64,000 nt of DNA, from the IMG/VR virus record IMGVR_UViG_3300021479_000013, positions 18,400 to 82,399 of that record. One strand, 5' to 3'. The stretch comes from a virus. Positions 1-8,602 of the stretch are shown piece after piece (positions within the stretch are counted from its first letter, which is position 1; every line of letters begins with the position of its first letter). The notes under the pieces were generated by a model. The model worked only from the letters and a program-made list of their open reading frames with translations. It ran no database searches and was not told where the DNA came from. Both the position numbers and the translations under genes were made by a program.

Positions 1-1192
1 CCTCGTTATCCTCTTCCGCGAAGATGTCGATATCCTCGTCGGACTTTGTGAAGTTCGTTTCCTTGTATCCTTGCTCTTTCAACACGAACGCGCGGAAGTA
101 AGGGTCGCTCCGGTCGTCGTGCGGGTATCGGACGCTAAACGTGTCCGGGTAGCTCTGAGACTTCCACGCGTTTACGATGCTGACGATCTGTCTTCCCGCG
201 ACCTTGCCAGCGTCTTCCGCCGATTCTACGGTGACGAATCCTGCGTTGAACTGCAGCCGCTGCTTCGTGACCACGCTCTCATCGCAAAAGGTTCCGTTCT
301 CGTTGAGCCAGACTTGCTTGCGTTCCTTTGCCACCTTGGTCTGCTCCGTCTTTCCGTTCTTCTGGCCCTGGACTCGCTCCATCTCTTCGACCAGGAAGTC
401 GTTCGCTAACAGCCAGATTCCGTCGTCCTCTACCATCGCGACCACGGCCTCCTGGCCAGCCTTCATGAATCCGGCGTCTTCGAGGAGGGTGACCGAGTAT
501 CCCTTTTGAATCGTCAGTCCCTTCTTAACGAACCAACACATCGCGACATCGCGAATTCCGCTGACCCACGAATACAGTCGTAGCTGTATATCGTACGCCG
601 CAATCCCGTACTGCTCCGGGAAGTCTGCTCCTGCTGTCTTGATGTCGACGATAATTGGTCGGAAGGCCCCGTACTCGGGCTTCCAGTCAAGCTTTGGCAG
701 CATGGGGTGCTGAGGCTCAACGAAGGCGACGACGTCGAGCCTTCCTTCGAATTCGATCTCTCCATAGTTGGCGTCTCCTGGGAATACTTCCTTCCCGTAG
801 ATTCTTTGGAACACCGACTGCCCGCCGAGCGGGATAGGAAGACTCGGCTGGCGAATCGCGTACAGCTTCAGCCAGTCGGTACCGATGCGTAGACACTGAG
901 CCCAATCTTTCTCCACGCGAGTATAGATGAGTTCTTTGTTTTCTCTGAATGCTCCCCACTGAGTTTCAAAATACTTCAACGAGCCTACGAGATCACCTCG
1001 ATTTTCGTGATAGTATTGAAAAGATGATTCAAATGCCTTTCCTAGCTCAAATCTAGCTAAGCAGTTCTTCTCACGCCATCCAAGGACTTTCTGAAGATAG
1101 TATTTATAATTACAGTGGTCCCACGTACTTCCCGCGCTGTAAGAGTGCTTACGATGTGGTTTTCCAGAGGTTCCGATATATAAAAAAGCCAT
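1..1192 (-). CDS. RecB/Cas4-like PD-(D/E)XK nuclease, 3' end off the window
   Basis: Open from an ATG at 1192 to the left edge, 397 codons seen, no stop. The reading shows a RecB/Cas4-type nuclease core: an N-terminal serine plus Cys-Asn-Tyr-Lys-Tyr patch near residue 27, E149-G-R-L-D153, then I-V-D183-I-K185-T and a Q203-x3-Y207 motif, the classic order of this superfamily. It probably trims DNA ends for recombination. The start follows GGAGAAA and lies 1 nt after the stop of the HNH gene, so it is part of the leftward unit helicase-HNH-nuclease. With the UvrD-like helicase and annealing candidate next door it looks like a phage recombination module. The C-terminal part and its partner are not visible. 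Confidence 0.85.
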   Translation of the reverse strand, partial: MAFLYIGTSGKPHRKHSYSAGSTWDHCNYKYYLQKVLGWREKNCLARFELGKAFESSFQYYHENRGDLVGSLKYFETQWGAFRENKELIYTRVEKDWAQCLRIGTDWLKLYAIRQPSLPIPLGGQSVFQRIYGKEVFPGDANYGEIEFEGRLDVVAFVEPQHPMLPKLDWKPEYGAFRPIIVDIKTAGADFPEQYGIAAYDIQLRLYSWVSGIRDVAMCWFVKKGLTIQKGYSVTLLEDAGFMKAGQEAVVAMVEDDGIWLLANDFLVEEMERVQGQKNGKTEQTKVAKERKQVWLNENGTFCDESVVTKQRLQFNAGFVTVESAEDAGKVAGRQIVSIVNAWKSQSYPDTFSVRYPHDDRSDPYFRAFVLKEQGYKETNFTKSDEDIDIFAEEDNE

Positions 1193-1193
1193 A

Positions 1194-1691
1194 TTATTTT
1201 TCTCCGAGAATAAATCTCATAAACTTTTTCTTTGCCTCTGGTGAAAGAGACTTCAAATGCCCCTCTGCTGCATTGCATGATGGGTGTAAAAAGCCAAACC
1301 CTTCTCCCGTTTCGTGGCTGTGGTGATAGTTTGCTTTTAAAAAATCAAGAAGACTGCCACACGCTGCGCACAAATTATTTTGTTTCTTCCATTGCTCGAT
1401 CATGCATTCTGGTGTTTCTCTTATAGGAGAGTGGTTAAATCTCTCACTATTATGCCTAGCGGAGGTAATCAATTTTCTCATTCTCCCGAGCATCCCTGAT
1501 TTTGACCCGTCTCCTGCTCCCCATACTTTGGTACGAGCATAGGCGTATTGTCTTGGTGCCCAGCTTTTTCGGTATTTATTCCAAACAACCAAGTCATTGG
1601 TAACACCATAATCAGGCAAAATGACCTCGATATTTGCGAACTTTTTGGATTTGAAAGTATACAACTCATTAGCTATCTGCAGTCGCTTCAT
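1194..1691 (-). CDS. HNH / endonuclease VII-type homing nuclease
   Basis: 165 aa. The C-terminal third has C-A-A-C, then H-H-S-H-E-T-G, then H-P-S-C-N-A-A-E-G, the zinc-bound beta-beta-alpha-metal pattern of recombination endonuclease VII/HNH enzymes, with LHPSCN in place of the usual LCxxCN. It sits between the helicase and nuclease genes; its ATG overlaps the helicase stop and its stop is 1 nt before the next ATG. It is more AT-rich than its neighbours, which fits a free-standing homing endonuclease that invaded the operon. Whether it is still active is unknown. Confidence 0.75.
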   Translation of the reverse strand: MKRLQIANELYTFKSKKFANIEVILPDYGVTNDLVVWNKYRKSWAPRQYAYARTKVWGAGDGSKSGMLGRMRKLITSARHNSERFNHSPIRETPECMIEQWKKQNNLCAACGSLLDFLKANYHHSHETGEGFGFLHPSCNAAEGHLKSLSPEAKKKFMRFILGEK

Positions 1692-3313
1692 TCAATTTCT
1701 CCAAAAATCTCGATATTGTCCAAAAATTCATTCAAAAATTGGCTGCGATTTTTCGAGAAGCTTATCTGTAGCTCATCAGCCGCTCTGCTCGCGGCCACGA
1801 AAAAGATGCGGCTCTCTTCCATCAGCTCGCCGTCTTTGTGTGGCATAGTTCCCTGGTTGCAGCCGACGATAAATACGTGCTTGAATTCCCTGCCCTTCGC
1901 CTGATGGACCGTACTGAGAGTAAGGATAGGCTCAGTCTTGCTGCGGCGCATGAAGGTGATCTTGCGGAGCCAGTCTAAGAACTGCGGGACGGTTAGCGGC
2001 AGGCCTGTTTCCTTGCTCTTCCTTCCACCCATCCGGACGATATCGTTCAAGTTTTCAACTGGGTCCTTGTCCATAGCTCCCTTGGTATTGGTGTAACGGT
2101 AGACCAGGTTGTGTTCCTTGATTAGAGCTGTCATTACCACGGCGGCTGGCCTCGGGTCGCCTGCCTTTTCCTTGGTCAGGTCGATCAGGTGCTTGACCTC
2201 GTTCTCCTGCCAGACGTTCTTCTTGCCGAGAATTTCGGCCTTGATGTTTCTAGACATCGCGCGCCGTTGGATGAGCTGCAGCTGGCGGTTGGTGCGGGCC
2301 AGGACGGCTGACTCGTCGGTAATTCCGCGCTCGTTTATCTCGCTTAATACCTCGTTGGCCTCTTCGTCCTCGGAGCCGTAGCTGATAAATCGTAGCTCGT
2401 CTCGGATGTCGGCGGCTGACGGGCGCATCGAGACCATGTGACTCGCTAGGCCGTTGTCGACCGGCAGAATCTTCTTCAAGAAGTCTACCAGTCTAATAGT
2501 TGAGCGATAATTTTGGCCAAGATAAAGCGTTCTTGCTCCCGGGAATGACTTTGCAAAGTTAGAGAGATTTCCAGACTGCGCTGATCGCCATTCGTAGATA
2601 AGCTGATTTTCATCTCCGACCACGAAGATGTTTCCTCCGTAGAGGAGATTGAGGAGCCGGAACTGGGTCGTATCAGTGTCTTGACACTCGTCGACGGCGA
2701 TATACTTCCTAGTGTTTCTTGATCGAACTGCATCGTTATCCTCCAAAAGTTTTACGGTCTCTTTAATAAGCGAATCGAAGTCGAGCCAGCCTTGGAGCCG
2801 ACTTTTAATTTCATAGTCTCGGTAGGCCAGCGCGTAAAAGTAAGTTATCCCGCCGCTGAATTCCTGTTCCATAGCCTGCTCCGGACTGACGTTCCCGGCC
2901 TTCCACTCGCTGATGCGGTCAGAGAGCGCGCGGTACGAGGTGATAGGAGGGTAGACCTTTAAAAGTTCCTTAATTAATAAAAAAGATTCGCCTCTAACAG
3001 GTATGATACTTTGGCAGGTTGAGAACGGAAGAAACTGCCTCTCTCTCTTGAGCAAATCTAAACAGAAACTGTGGAAAGTTCTAAAAACGTCGGCGGAATT
3101 AAAAAGACCTACCCTATCGATCATCTCTTTTGCGGCTCCGCTAGTAAAAGTTAAATTCAGTATATCCTTATCGGGTATACCCCGATCTCGCATCCTTCTA
3201 TACCGCTCTACCATGACACGCGTTTTTCCGCTCCCAGGCCCACTTATGACAACGAAGTCGCCGTCAATTGAGTCAACCGCTGTCCGTTGTTCTAAATTGA
3301 GAGTTAAGGTCAC
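1688..3313 (-). CDS. UvrD/PcrA-like superfamily 1 DNA helicase
   Basis: 541 aa, GTG start. Motifs in order: Q-motif LNLEQ (5-9), Walker A G25-P-G-S-G-K-T31, motif II V-D-E-C-Q-D near 205, motif III G-D-E-N-Q-L-I-Y-E-W-R near 232, motif V T-V-H-Q-A-K-G-R-E-F, and motif VI F-V-A-A-S-R-A. This is a 3'-5' ATP-dependent translocase of the UvrD/Rep family, shorter than bacterial UvrD (about 700 aa), so the 2B region is probably reduced. It lies with the annealing candidate and the RecB-like nuclease, suggesting a role in recombination or fork repair. Confidence 0.92.
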   Translation of the reverse strand: MTLTLNLEQRTAVDSIDGDFVVISGPGSGKTRVMVERYRRMRDRGIPDKDILNLTFTSGAAKEMIDRVGLFNSADVFRTFHSFCLDLLKRERQFLPFSTCQSIIPVRGESFLLIKELLKVYPPITSYRALSDRISEWKAGNVSPEQAMEQEFSGGITYFYALAYRDYEIKSRLQGWLDFDSLIKETVKLLEDNDAVRSRNTRKYIAVDECQDTDTTQFRLLNLLYGGNIFVVGDENQLIYEWRSAQSGNLSNFAKSFPGARTLYLGQNYRSTIRLVDFLKKILPVDNGLASHMVSMRPSAADIRDELRFISYGSEDEEANEVLSEINERGITDESAVLARTNRQLQLIQRRAMSRNIKAEILGKKNVWQENEVKHLIDLTKEKAGDPRPAAVVMTALIKEHNLVYRYTNTKGAMDKDPVENLNDIVRMGGRKSKETGLPLTVPQFLDWLRKITFMRRSKTEPILTLSTVHQAKGREFKHVFIVGCNQGTMPHKDGELMEESRIFFVAASRAADELQISFSKNRSQFLNEFLDNIEIFGEIE

Positions 3314-3320
3314 AGGTATT

Positions 3321-3569
3321 TTACATCCTCTCCCAGGCTAGCCTTCGGCTCGTCTGCGGGGTGAAGTTTTCCCGCCTCCCCGCCTCACGGTCTGTGTAGT
3401 AATCCGCGTCTTCCACAGCGGTGACGATGATCTCGTCGGTGCACGGGTACTTCGGATGCGCGATGTCGCGCTTCACTAGAGTGCACCGAGTGAACTCGCA
3501 TTCTTCCTTGCGGTCCAGCTTAGAAATTAGAGAGAGCAGATTGCGTCTGGTTAGGTATACGTGTTGCAT
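3321..3569 (-). CDS. hypothetical protein, 82 aa
   Basis: Basic N-terminus with a conserved-looking Y-L-T-R-R-N-L-L-S-L-I-S-K-L-D-R segment, ending in a basic tail. No domain recognised. It is kept because TAATG couples its start to the stop of the annealing-protein gene and the helicase starts 8 nt downstream, so it fills the operon exactly. Proteins with this start in other phages are usually uncharacterised accessory proteins; no function is assigned. Confidence 0.7.
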   Translation of the reverse strand: MQHVYLTRRNLLSLISKLDRKEECEFTRCTLVKRDIAHPKYPCTDEIIVTAVEDADYYTDREAGRRENFTPQTSRRLAWERM

Positions 3570-4831
3570 TACTTCACCCCCAGGCTGTCATTGATGTACT
3601 TGACCAGGCCCTTAACTGTGTTCTGACTTACGAATCCGTCGAACCAGGAGAGAGTATCTTCCCACTGGTCTGTGGACATGAACTGAGGCGCTATGCCAGA
3701 TGTCTTGGTGATGAACGCGCGCATCTTTTGAACGCTTCCAAGATTCTCGCTAGAAGGAAGCTGCGAGGTAAACACCGAAACCCGCTTCCGGTAATCGGCC
3801 ATCTGTGCGTCGGTAGGCTTTCCTGGGAACTCTGTACCCATTAAGGCCGCTGGGGTAGCTACTGGCGGCACAGGGGCGGGCTGAGGCGCGACATCTGGGG
3901 CTTGTGGCGGTGCAGCAACAACCGCTTGCGTTGGCACGGTAGGAAAGAGAAACTTGTTGACGGCACCTTGGCGGACCTCTTGCGGGTCGGGTGTCGAGAC
4001 AGTCTCGGGCTCCACGTCCATGCTCACGGTATTCTTTTGACGACGGGCGCGGCGGGGGCGCGTAGGTTCCTCTGGAGTGCTCTCAAATGCCTCTGGCTGC
4101 TCCACAGCGGCCTGTACAGCGCCTTCGTCCCTAGCGTTGAGGAAAGCGGCTGCATTCTTGCGAAGGGCCTCCTGCTGGGCTACAAATTCGTTCTGGGCGG
4201 CTTGTACAGACGTCACAGTCGCGAAATCTCTCAATTCTGGTGCGAACCTGTCCTCGTGCGTCACTTTGCCTGTCTCTACGAGTTTCCCCGGCGCATTATT
4301 TGCGACCGCAGGAGTCGGAGGGATGACCATCGGACTGCCAGAAAGTGTCGCCTGGGACGCGGGGTTCGAAAGGTCGCCCACTGTCGCGCGGACTTCGCTT
4401 TCATCCAAGATTCCGAGAGAGGTGAACTGCATGGTGAGTCGACGGGTCGACCGCGTGGAGGCAGTCATAATGCCGTCATCAAGTGATTTACCTGAAAGGT
4501 TATCGATGAACTTGGAGCCTGTCGCGATCTCCTGACGCCCTTCTTTATTCTTGCCTGTGGCGGTGAAGACGATACTGCCCTTGACCATCTTGTCTGTTAG
4601 GGAGTCGACGTTAATGCCCAAATTTTTTCGAAGGATTTCGGCGGTGCCACGGCGCGCGTAAATGACCAGCGACTTGCCGGGTCCGGATTCGTTGTCCATC
4701 CAGATTGTGTCCAGCGCCGACAAGTCTGGGTCTAGGCCGATGAACTCGCTGACGTCGCGGAGGTACTGCGTGAGCTGTTCCGCGCTCATCTTGGAAAGGT
4801 CGTGCTGAATGACAAGTTTCTGTTTGCTCAT
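3569..4831 (-). CDS. candidate RecT/Red-beta-like ssDNA-annealing protein
   Basis: 420 aa from the ATG at 4831, which has GAGGAAAAT before it; an in-frame upstream start at 4861 lacks a ribosome site and overlaps the promoter. The first 150 residues (a predicted alpha/beta block with F-I-G-L-D-P-D, S-L-V-I-Y-A-R-R and then T-R-S-T-R-R-L-T plus G-I-L-D-E-S-E-V) resemble a phage family in which K-A-x-T-K-A-x-R-R and G-L-G-x-L-D-E-x-E-V recur and which I associate with annealing proteins; this is recall, not a search. A Pro/Ala-rich linker (about 270-350) leads to a separate helical C-terminal domain. The neighbours (nuclease, helicase) fit. It could instead be another ssDNA-handling protein. 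Confidence 0.5.
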   Translation of the reverse strand: MSKQKLVIQHDLSKMSAEQLTQYLRDVSEFIGLDPDLSALDTIWMDNESGPGKSLVIYARRGTAEILRKNLGINVDSLTDKMVKGSIVFTATGKNKEGRQEIATGSKFIDNLSGKSLDDGIMTASTRSTRRLTMQFTSLGILDESEVRATVGDLSNPASQATLSGSPMVIPPTPAVANNAPGKLVETGKVTHEDRFAPELRDFATVTSVQAAQNEFVAQQEALRKNAAAFLNARDEGAVQAAVEQPEAFESTPEEPTRPRRARRQKNTVSMDVEPETVSTPDPQEVRQGAVNKFLFPTVPTQAVVAAPPQAPDVAPQPAPVPPVATPAALMGTEFPGKPTDAQMADYRKRVSVFTSQLPSSENLGSVQKMRAFITKTSGIAPQFMSTDQWEDTLSWFDGFVSQNTVKGLVKYINDSLGVK

Positions 4832-4849
4832 ATTTTCCTCACTTTCGAG

Positions 4850-4878
4850 ATAATAGCACAATAATTCTAAATTGTCAA
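4850..4878 (-). promoter_or_regulatory. sigma70-type promoter for the annealing-protein operon
   Basis: Reading the minus strand: TTGACA (4878-4873), 17 nt, TATTAT (4855-4850) with an upstream TG (TGTGC). One of the best consensus matches in the window. It lies inside the end of the preceding gene and starts a unit of annealing protein, 82-aa protein, helicase, HNH and nuclease. Confidence 0.85.
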
Positions 4879-5123
4879 GGTATTTGTAACGTGTCTTCCA
4901 CGATCTCTACCAGAAGCTGGTCCAGAGACTTCGAGGACATCCTAATGTTAAGCTTGGCGCTCGCTTGGACCCTTCCGCCGATCTTTTGAAGACACGCGAA
5001 TCCTGACCGGTAGGCGAATTCGAGCGCGTCCTCTATCGTTTCCGCTTCCGATAGGAAGGTGAACTCGGTCGTGTAAACCATATCCTTCTTGCGACTCCAA
5101 CACCTCAGCGTCCACCGTCTCAT
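4875..5123 (-). CDS. hypothetical protein, 82 aa
   Basis: The ATG overlaps the stop of the exported 101-aa protein (ATGA), so translation is probably coupled; an internal start (Met-Val-Tyr-Thr, residue 15) is possible. It contains E-T-I-E-D-A-L-E-F-A-Y-R-S-G-F-A-C and a basic middle. No family recognised and no signal peptide seen. It is the last gene of the lysis-type cluster. Confidence 0.65.
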   Translation of the reverse strand: MRRWTLRCWSRKKDMVYTTEFTFLSEAETIEDALEFAYRSGFACLQKIGGRVQASAKLNIRMSSKSLDQLLVEIVEDTLQIP

Positions 5124-5425
5124 TGCGGGGTGTCCAAGTGGTTGTGCGGCGCTGTGGTAACGCTGATATCTGAGTTATCGTTGCCGAGGCCGAGGAGGAT
5201 GAGCACACGTGCGTCCGGCGCGCGGACTACCTGCCAGTCGTGCGTTCCGGCGATGTCTCGAAGAATAGACTGCGTTTCCGCCCAAGTCTTACCTGGCTGG
5301 TAGCCGTGGGACAAAAGTGCGGATTGAATCTGCTTGACGCGTTTGGCGTCCGGCTGCGTTTGGGCCGCGTGTAACATGCCCGTGATAATTAACACGGCCA
5401 AGGTAGCTAAAATTGCTCGTCTCAT
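5120..5425 (-). CDS. exported small protein next to the lytic transglycosylase
   Basis: 101 aa. An N-terminal signal peptide is visible (Met-Arg-Arg, then about 14 hydrophobic residues ending A-A-Q). The mature part has Q-I-Q-S-A-L-L-S-H-G-Y-Q-P-G-K-T-W-A-E-T and D-A-R-V-L-I-L-L-G-L-G, a layout I recall in small secreted Acidobacteria proteins and which resembles a peptidoglycan-binding-like helical fold. Its start overlaps the transglycosylase stop. It probably acts in the periplasm with that enzyme. The exact role is unknown. Confidence 0.65.
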   Translation of the reverse strand: MRRAILATLAVLIITGMLHAAQTQPDAKRVKQIQSALLSHGYQPGKTWAETQSILRDIAGTHDWQVVRAPDARVLILLGLGNDNSDISVTTAPHNHLDTPQ

Positions 5426-5967
5426 TGGTACCTCGCTGCCGTCAGAACTTTAGTCGAGTACGTATTGGTGTGATCTCCGAAACCGTTGTACGCGTGAAGG
5501 CCTTCTTCCACGCCGTACCGCTTGATATAGCCTTTCAAGATTCCGCATCCGACCGCCAGGTTCACAGCCGGGTCTAGAAGCTGTCGTTTGGAGTACCGCT
5601 TGTAAAGCGGGTAGTGTACCTGCATCAGTCCGATATCCTTCGTGCTGGACTCCGCGTCCGGCTTGCAGGACGATTCCACGAAGATGAGTGCGGCGAGAAT
5701 CCTGGGAGAGATTCCCATCTCGACCGCAAACTTCCCCGTCAGAAGAGAGTAGTTGTCGCCGCACCCGTTGTAACGGTAGATGTCGCGCGCGATCACCGCC
5801 GCCCTGGCGTACCGCTTCTCTAACAGCTCTTGCTTAAAGGATTCCTTCGCCTGGTCAACCGTGAGCGGTCTTGCCAGGACAGGTTTAACGTCCGGAGTTC
5901 CGTACTTGTCGTAGAATAAACAACCGAACATGCCTGTTATAAACATCAGAGACAGTAGTTTGTTCAT
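5422..5967 (-). CDS. SLT-type lytic transglycosylase (peptidoglycan cleavage)
   Basis: 181 aa from ATG 5967; a TTG two codons upstream is less likely. A hydrophobic N-terminus (L-L-S-L-M-F-I-T-G-M-F-G-C) is a signal or lipoprotein-like sequence. The catalytic glutamate lies in F-V-E-S-S-C near residue 108, followed by G-L-M-Q-V-H and A-Y-N-G-F-G-D-H-T, the expected order of the Slt/goose-lysozyme fold. It would cut the glycan strand for release or for DNA entry. It is followed by two overlapping small genes. Confidence 0.85.
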   Translation of the reverse strand: MNKLLSLMFITGMFGCLFYDKYGTPDVKPVLARPLTVDQAKESFKQELLEKRYARAAVIARDIYRYNGCGDNYSLLTGKFAVEMGISPRILAALIFVESSCKPDAESSTKDIGLMQVHYPLYKRYSKRQLLDPAVNLAVGCGILKGYIKRYGVEEGLHAYNGFGDHTNTYSTKVLTAARYQ

Positions 5968-5973
5968 GGTCAA

Positions 5974-6003
5974 ATCGTATCACATCCCGTCTTTGTTTGT
6001 CAA
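5974..6003 (-). promoter_or_regulatory. sigma70-type promoter for the transglycosylase
   Basis: TTGACA (6003-5998), 18 nt, TACGAT (5979-5974), minus strand. The predicted transcription start falls on or next to the ATG at 5967, so the mRNA may have almost no 5' leader. Confidence 0.7.
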
Positions 6004-6177
6004 GTCCTTTTTACATCGGCATGTCTTGATAGGGACCCGGTCGCCCGCCTTTAAATTGCAGGGCATGCAGTCAGAAATACCGAAGGCGCTGTGCGTCAGT
6101 TTTTCTATTTCCCAGTTGTATTCTTTGCCGCATACGCAGACCCAGATGAACATCGGAACAAATTTAATTTCTTCCAT
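5980..6177 (-). CDS. Cys-rich zinc-ribbon-like small protein
   Basis: 65 aa. Three cysteine pairs (C-V-C, C-M-P-C, C-R-C) in a short beta-rich chain suggest one structural zinc site. The ATG at 6177 follows AGAGGA and its TAATG overlaps the preceding 26-aa gene. Its stop lies in the promoter of the transglycosylase. Function unknown. Confidence 0.75.
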   Translation of the reverse strand: MEEIKFVPMFIWVCVCGKEYNWEIEKLTHSAFGISDCMPCNLKAGDRVPIKTCRCKKDLTNKDGM

Positions 6178-6257
6178 TATGTCCTCTCAGATAAAAATAA
6201 GCCCTTCGTATCAGTTTTATAGAATCCTTCAACAAGCCCAACGTGTTCGCTAATCAT
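6177..6257 (-). CDS. tiny protein after the polymerase gene, 26 aa
   Basis: ATG at 6257 is preceded by TGAGGAAAA, which includes the polymerase stop, and its TAA overlaps the next ATG. The peptide is M-I-S-E-H-V-G-L-V-E-G-F-Y-K-T-D followed by nine more residues. The tight coupling on both sides argues for translation; no function can be read from it. Confidence 0.5.
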   Translation of the reverse strand: MISEHVGLVEGFYKTDTKGLFLSERT

Positions 6258-6263
6258 TTTTCC

Positions 6264-7409
6264 TCATTTGTGGTAATAGGGGTCGGAATAGCCATCTGCA
6301 CCCAGAAGAAGGCCATCTGCCCAAGATATTGGTTGACTCATTATAGAAATCATGGTCTCCACTGCCGGGCTTAGAATATCATTCTCAACTACACATATCT
6401 GCTCATCGTGGACATGACCTATCGTGCTACCCGGCTCAAGGGCCTCTATCTCGATTAATTTGCAGGCCAAAATATCTCTGGCGATTCCCTGGACCAAGTT
6501 CTCGAATAGTTTTCCGCCGTGTGTGCTTATGTGGGGGTGCCACTTCTTTGTCTTCTGATTCGTCCCCCCGTAGATTAGAGAGTCGCGATACACGTCAATC
6601 TCGTTACCGTCGTCGTCCTGAGTTTTCCACGGCATCAGCGTCGGCTCTAGTCTGGCGTCTAGATAGTGGAGCATCCGTCCGCTAGGAAGCCTCATACGCA
6701 TCATTGGCTCTCGTTCTTTATTGCCTTGTGCGTCTATGAAGTTCACGCGGTCGATTACGACGCACCCGTTCGGGCCTATCTTACGAATTGTGGCCGGGTG
6801 GTCTGGATGCATCACATCCGCTACCGCTAGCTCTAGCATCTTCCAGATACCATTTTTGGGGTCGCATATTTCTGGATAAGAGTTACGGAAGACATCGCTG
6901 GCTTCGCCTGCCTGCTCTTGGGACATCTCTACGTTCATCGCATCCCCGTATCCCCACAAACCGGTCTTGATGCGGTCGCGAATCTCTTCGCAGTGACAGT
7001 ACTTCTTACCGACCTTCTTTACCTTGCCGTTCTGCTGAGTGTAAGTGTCCTTTGCGTTGCAATCGTCCCCGTGGTTTTTGTATGAGTCTGGGGACTTTCC
7101 CCATCCGCCGCCTGCCATTCTATAAATAGAGGCCAGCACAGGAACCTTCGCAATTTGACGCCTACGCTTAGCTATGCCTTGGCGCTCTTTGCCGTTCTTG
7201 CCTTTATAGTCCGCGTAAATATTGTCGTATTCTAGGCCCCATATCTTGCATGAGAACGAGAGATACGGGCATCGTCCAACCGGATGATATTCTCCAAACT
7301 GATCTGTGTACGGTTCGAAGACTTTCATCAGGTCTACGCAGTTTGCTAGCCATGCTCCGACCCTGGTTTCGATGGCATTTAGGTCTACCACTTGAAGGCG
7401 CTGGCTCAT
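6264..7409 (-). CDS. family A DNA polymerase, palm/fingers half
   Basis: 381 aa. Motif A is V-V-D-L-N-A-I-E-T-R-V (7-17), motif B is R-R-R-Q-I-A-K with Y-R-M-A-G about 11 residues on (near 99-117), and motif C is G-H-V-H-D-E-Q near 336. These are the polymerase-site residues of PolA. The thumb and the exonuclease are missing here because they are in the upstream gene; the ATGA overlap (7406-7409) puts the break just before motif A with no obvious loss of sequence. It must join the other half to form a working enzyme, or a rare frameshift makes a fused protein. Confidence 0.92.
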   Translation of the reverse strand: MSQRLQVVDLNAIETRVGAWLANCVDLMKVFEPYTDQFGEYHPVGRCPYLSFSCKIWGLEYDNIYADYKGKNGKERQGIAKRRRQIAKVPVLASIYRMAGGGWGKSPDSYKNHGDDCNAKDTYTQQNGKVKKVGKKYCHCEEIRDRIKTGLWGYGDAMNVEMSQEQAGEASDVFRNSYPEICDPKNGIWKMLELAVADVMHPDHPATIRKIGPNGCVVIDRVNFIDAQGNKEREPMMRMRLPSGRMLHYLDARLEPTLMPWKTQDDDGNEIDVYRDSLIYGGTNQKTKKWHPHISTHGGKLFENLVQGIARDILACKLIEIEALEPGSTIGHVHDEQICVVENDILSPAVETMISIMSQPISWADGLLLGADGYSDPYYHK

Positions 7410-8602
7410 ATAGAGAACACCGTTCGAATCAGAGATTTTATCGTAAGCAAAACGCTTCCATACTTCGACTTGATTCCCTCGTAATCTTCCGCGTAAATCA
7501 TCGCACGAGCCTCTTTCACGGTGCTCTGATCTTCGAAGTCGAACCCGTTTAATTTATCTGGAGGCAGCGGCCTGGCCATATTTTGAAGCTGAACCGAGCT
7601 ACCGCTCCAACGACCACAGCGACTAGCTCCCATAAATATAAACTGACCGCGCAATCTTCCGTCAGGCGATACGCACTCGATAATCTTGCCCAGCTTCTGA
7701 TAGCTAGTGCTGGCTGCCTCTGCGCGCATCTTCAAAGCCGTCCTGCAAGCGTCGGTCAGCTTGATGTCTGGGTCCTTCAAGACCGATGTGACTGTGTCCT
7801 TACGCAAGGTGCCGTAAGGGTAGCCTTGGGTCTTGGCCCACTTCTTGACATGGTCCGGTGAGTTGGCGTTCAATACGCCTGTCATCTTCTCGAAGTTTAG
7901 CTTGGCCTCTTCCTTCGCGCGGACGGCCAGCTTGTACATCTTGCGTACGAATTCTACGTCGACGGGCATCCCTCTGTCGTTAATTTTCTGGTCCAGTATC
8001 CACAGCTTCTGCTCAAACTCTGGCAGCGGGAGGGCCTTCAAGATTCGTATCCGACGGAGTAGCTCGCCTTCAGCGACAACGTCTTGCCTGCCGTAAGCGA
8101 GGAATTCTTCCCACTCCTTCGGGTGTGAATTCCAGTCGTTGTAATATTCCTTCGCGGGATTTTTCTTGGTGGCCTTGGTGATGACCTTGTCGCAGAACAG
8201 CTTAATCAGCGCGTCGCCGCGCGGGTCCTTAGATAGGTGCGGGGGGACTCCCAGGACTTCGCACTGCACGTCCAAGCTGGCGGGTAGAGACAGATAACGC
8301 CCGCCGACCTGGGGGTCGATGAACCGGCTGGCGGGGATGTCGTATCCCAGCTTTTTAAGACCGTACCTCTCGAACGCGGAATTGAATGCCACTAAATACA
8401 CGTCCGGATGATTGATAGCTTGCCATAGTTCGTTGTGAATTTGCTCGCCTTCCCAGATGCGCCAGCATTTATATTCGCCGCTTCCGATCTTGAACCACAG
8501 GAATAAAAGCTCCGTGTCCGGGTGAAAGATGTAATTGTGTAGCCCTCGGTCACTGGGACCGAAGGTGCTGCGGCTCTCGAAGTCGATGTGAAGTTCGATC
8601 AC
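7406..8602 (-). CDS. family A DNA polymerase, 3'-5' exonuclease and thumb half
   Basis: 398 aa, GTG start with GGAGG nine bases upstream, overlapping the primase stop (GTGA). The exonuclease motifs are H-I-D-F-E-S-R-S (5-12), V-A-F-N-S-A-F-E-R-Y near 84, and Y-G-R-Q-D-V-V near 172, a DEDDy proofreading domain. Then comes a helical thumb and the G-R-W-S-G-S-S-V-Q-L-Q-N-M-A-R-P motif near 333. The chain stops at S-L-I-R-T-V-F-S-I where unsplit phage enzymes continue into motif A. It sits between the primase-helicase and the palm half. Confidence 0.92.
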   Translation of the reverse strand: MIELHIDFESRSTFGPSDRGLHNYIFHPDTELLFLWFKIGSGEYKCWRIWEGEQIHNELWQAINHPDVYLVAFNSAFERYGLKKLGYDIPASRFIDPQVGGRYLSLPASLDVQCEVLGVPPHLSKDPRGDALIKLFCDKVITKATKKNPAKEYYNDWNSHPKEWEEFLAYGRQDVVAEGELLRRIRILKALPLPEFEQKLWILDQKINDRGMPVDVEFVRKMYKLAVRAKEEAKLNFEKMTGVLNANSPDHVKKWAKTQGYPYGTLRKDTVTSVLKDPDIKLTDACRTALKMRAEAASTSYQKLGKIIECVSPDGRLRGQFIFMGASRCGRWSGSSVQLQNMARPLPPDKLNGFDFEDQSTVKEARAMIYAEDYEGIKSKYGSVLLTIKSLIRTVFSI

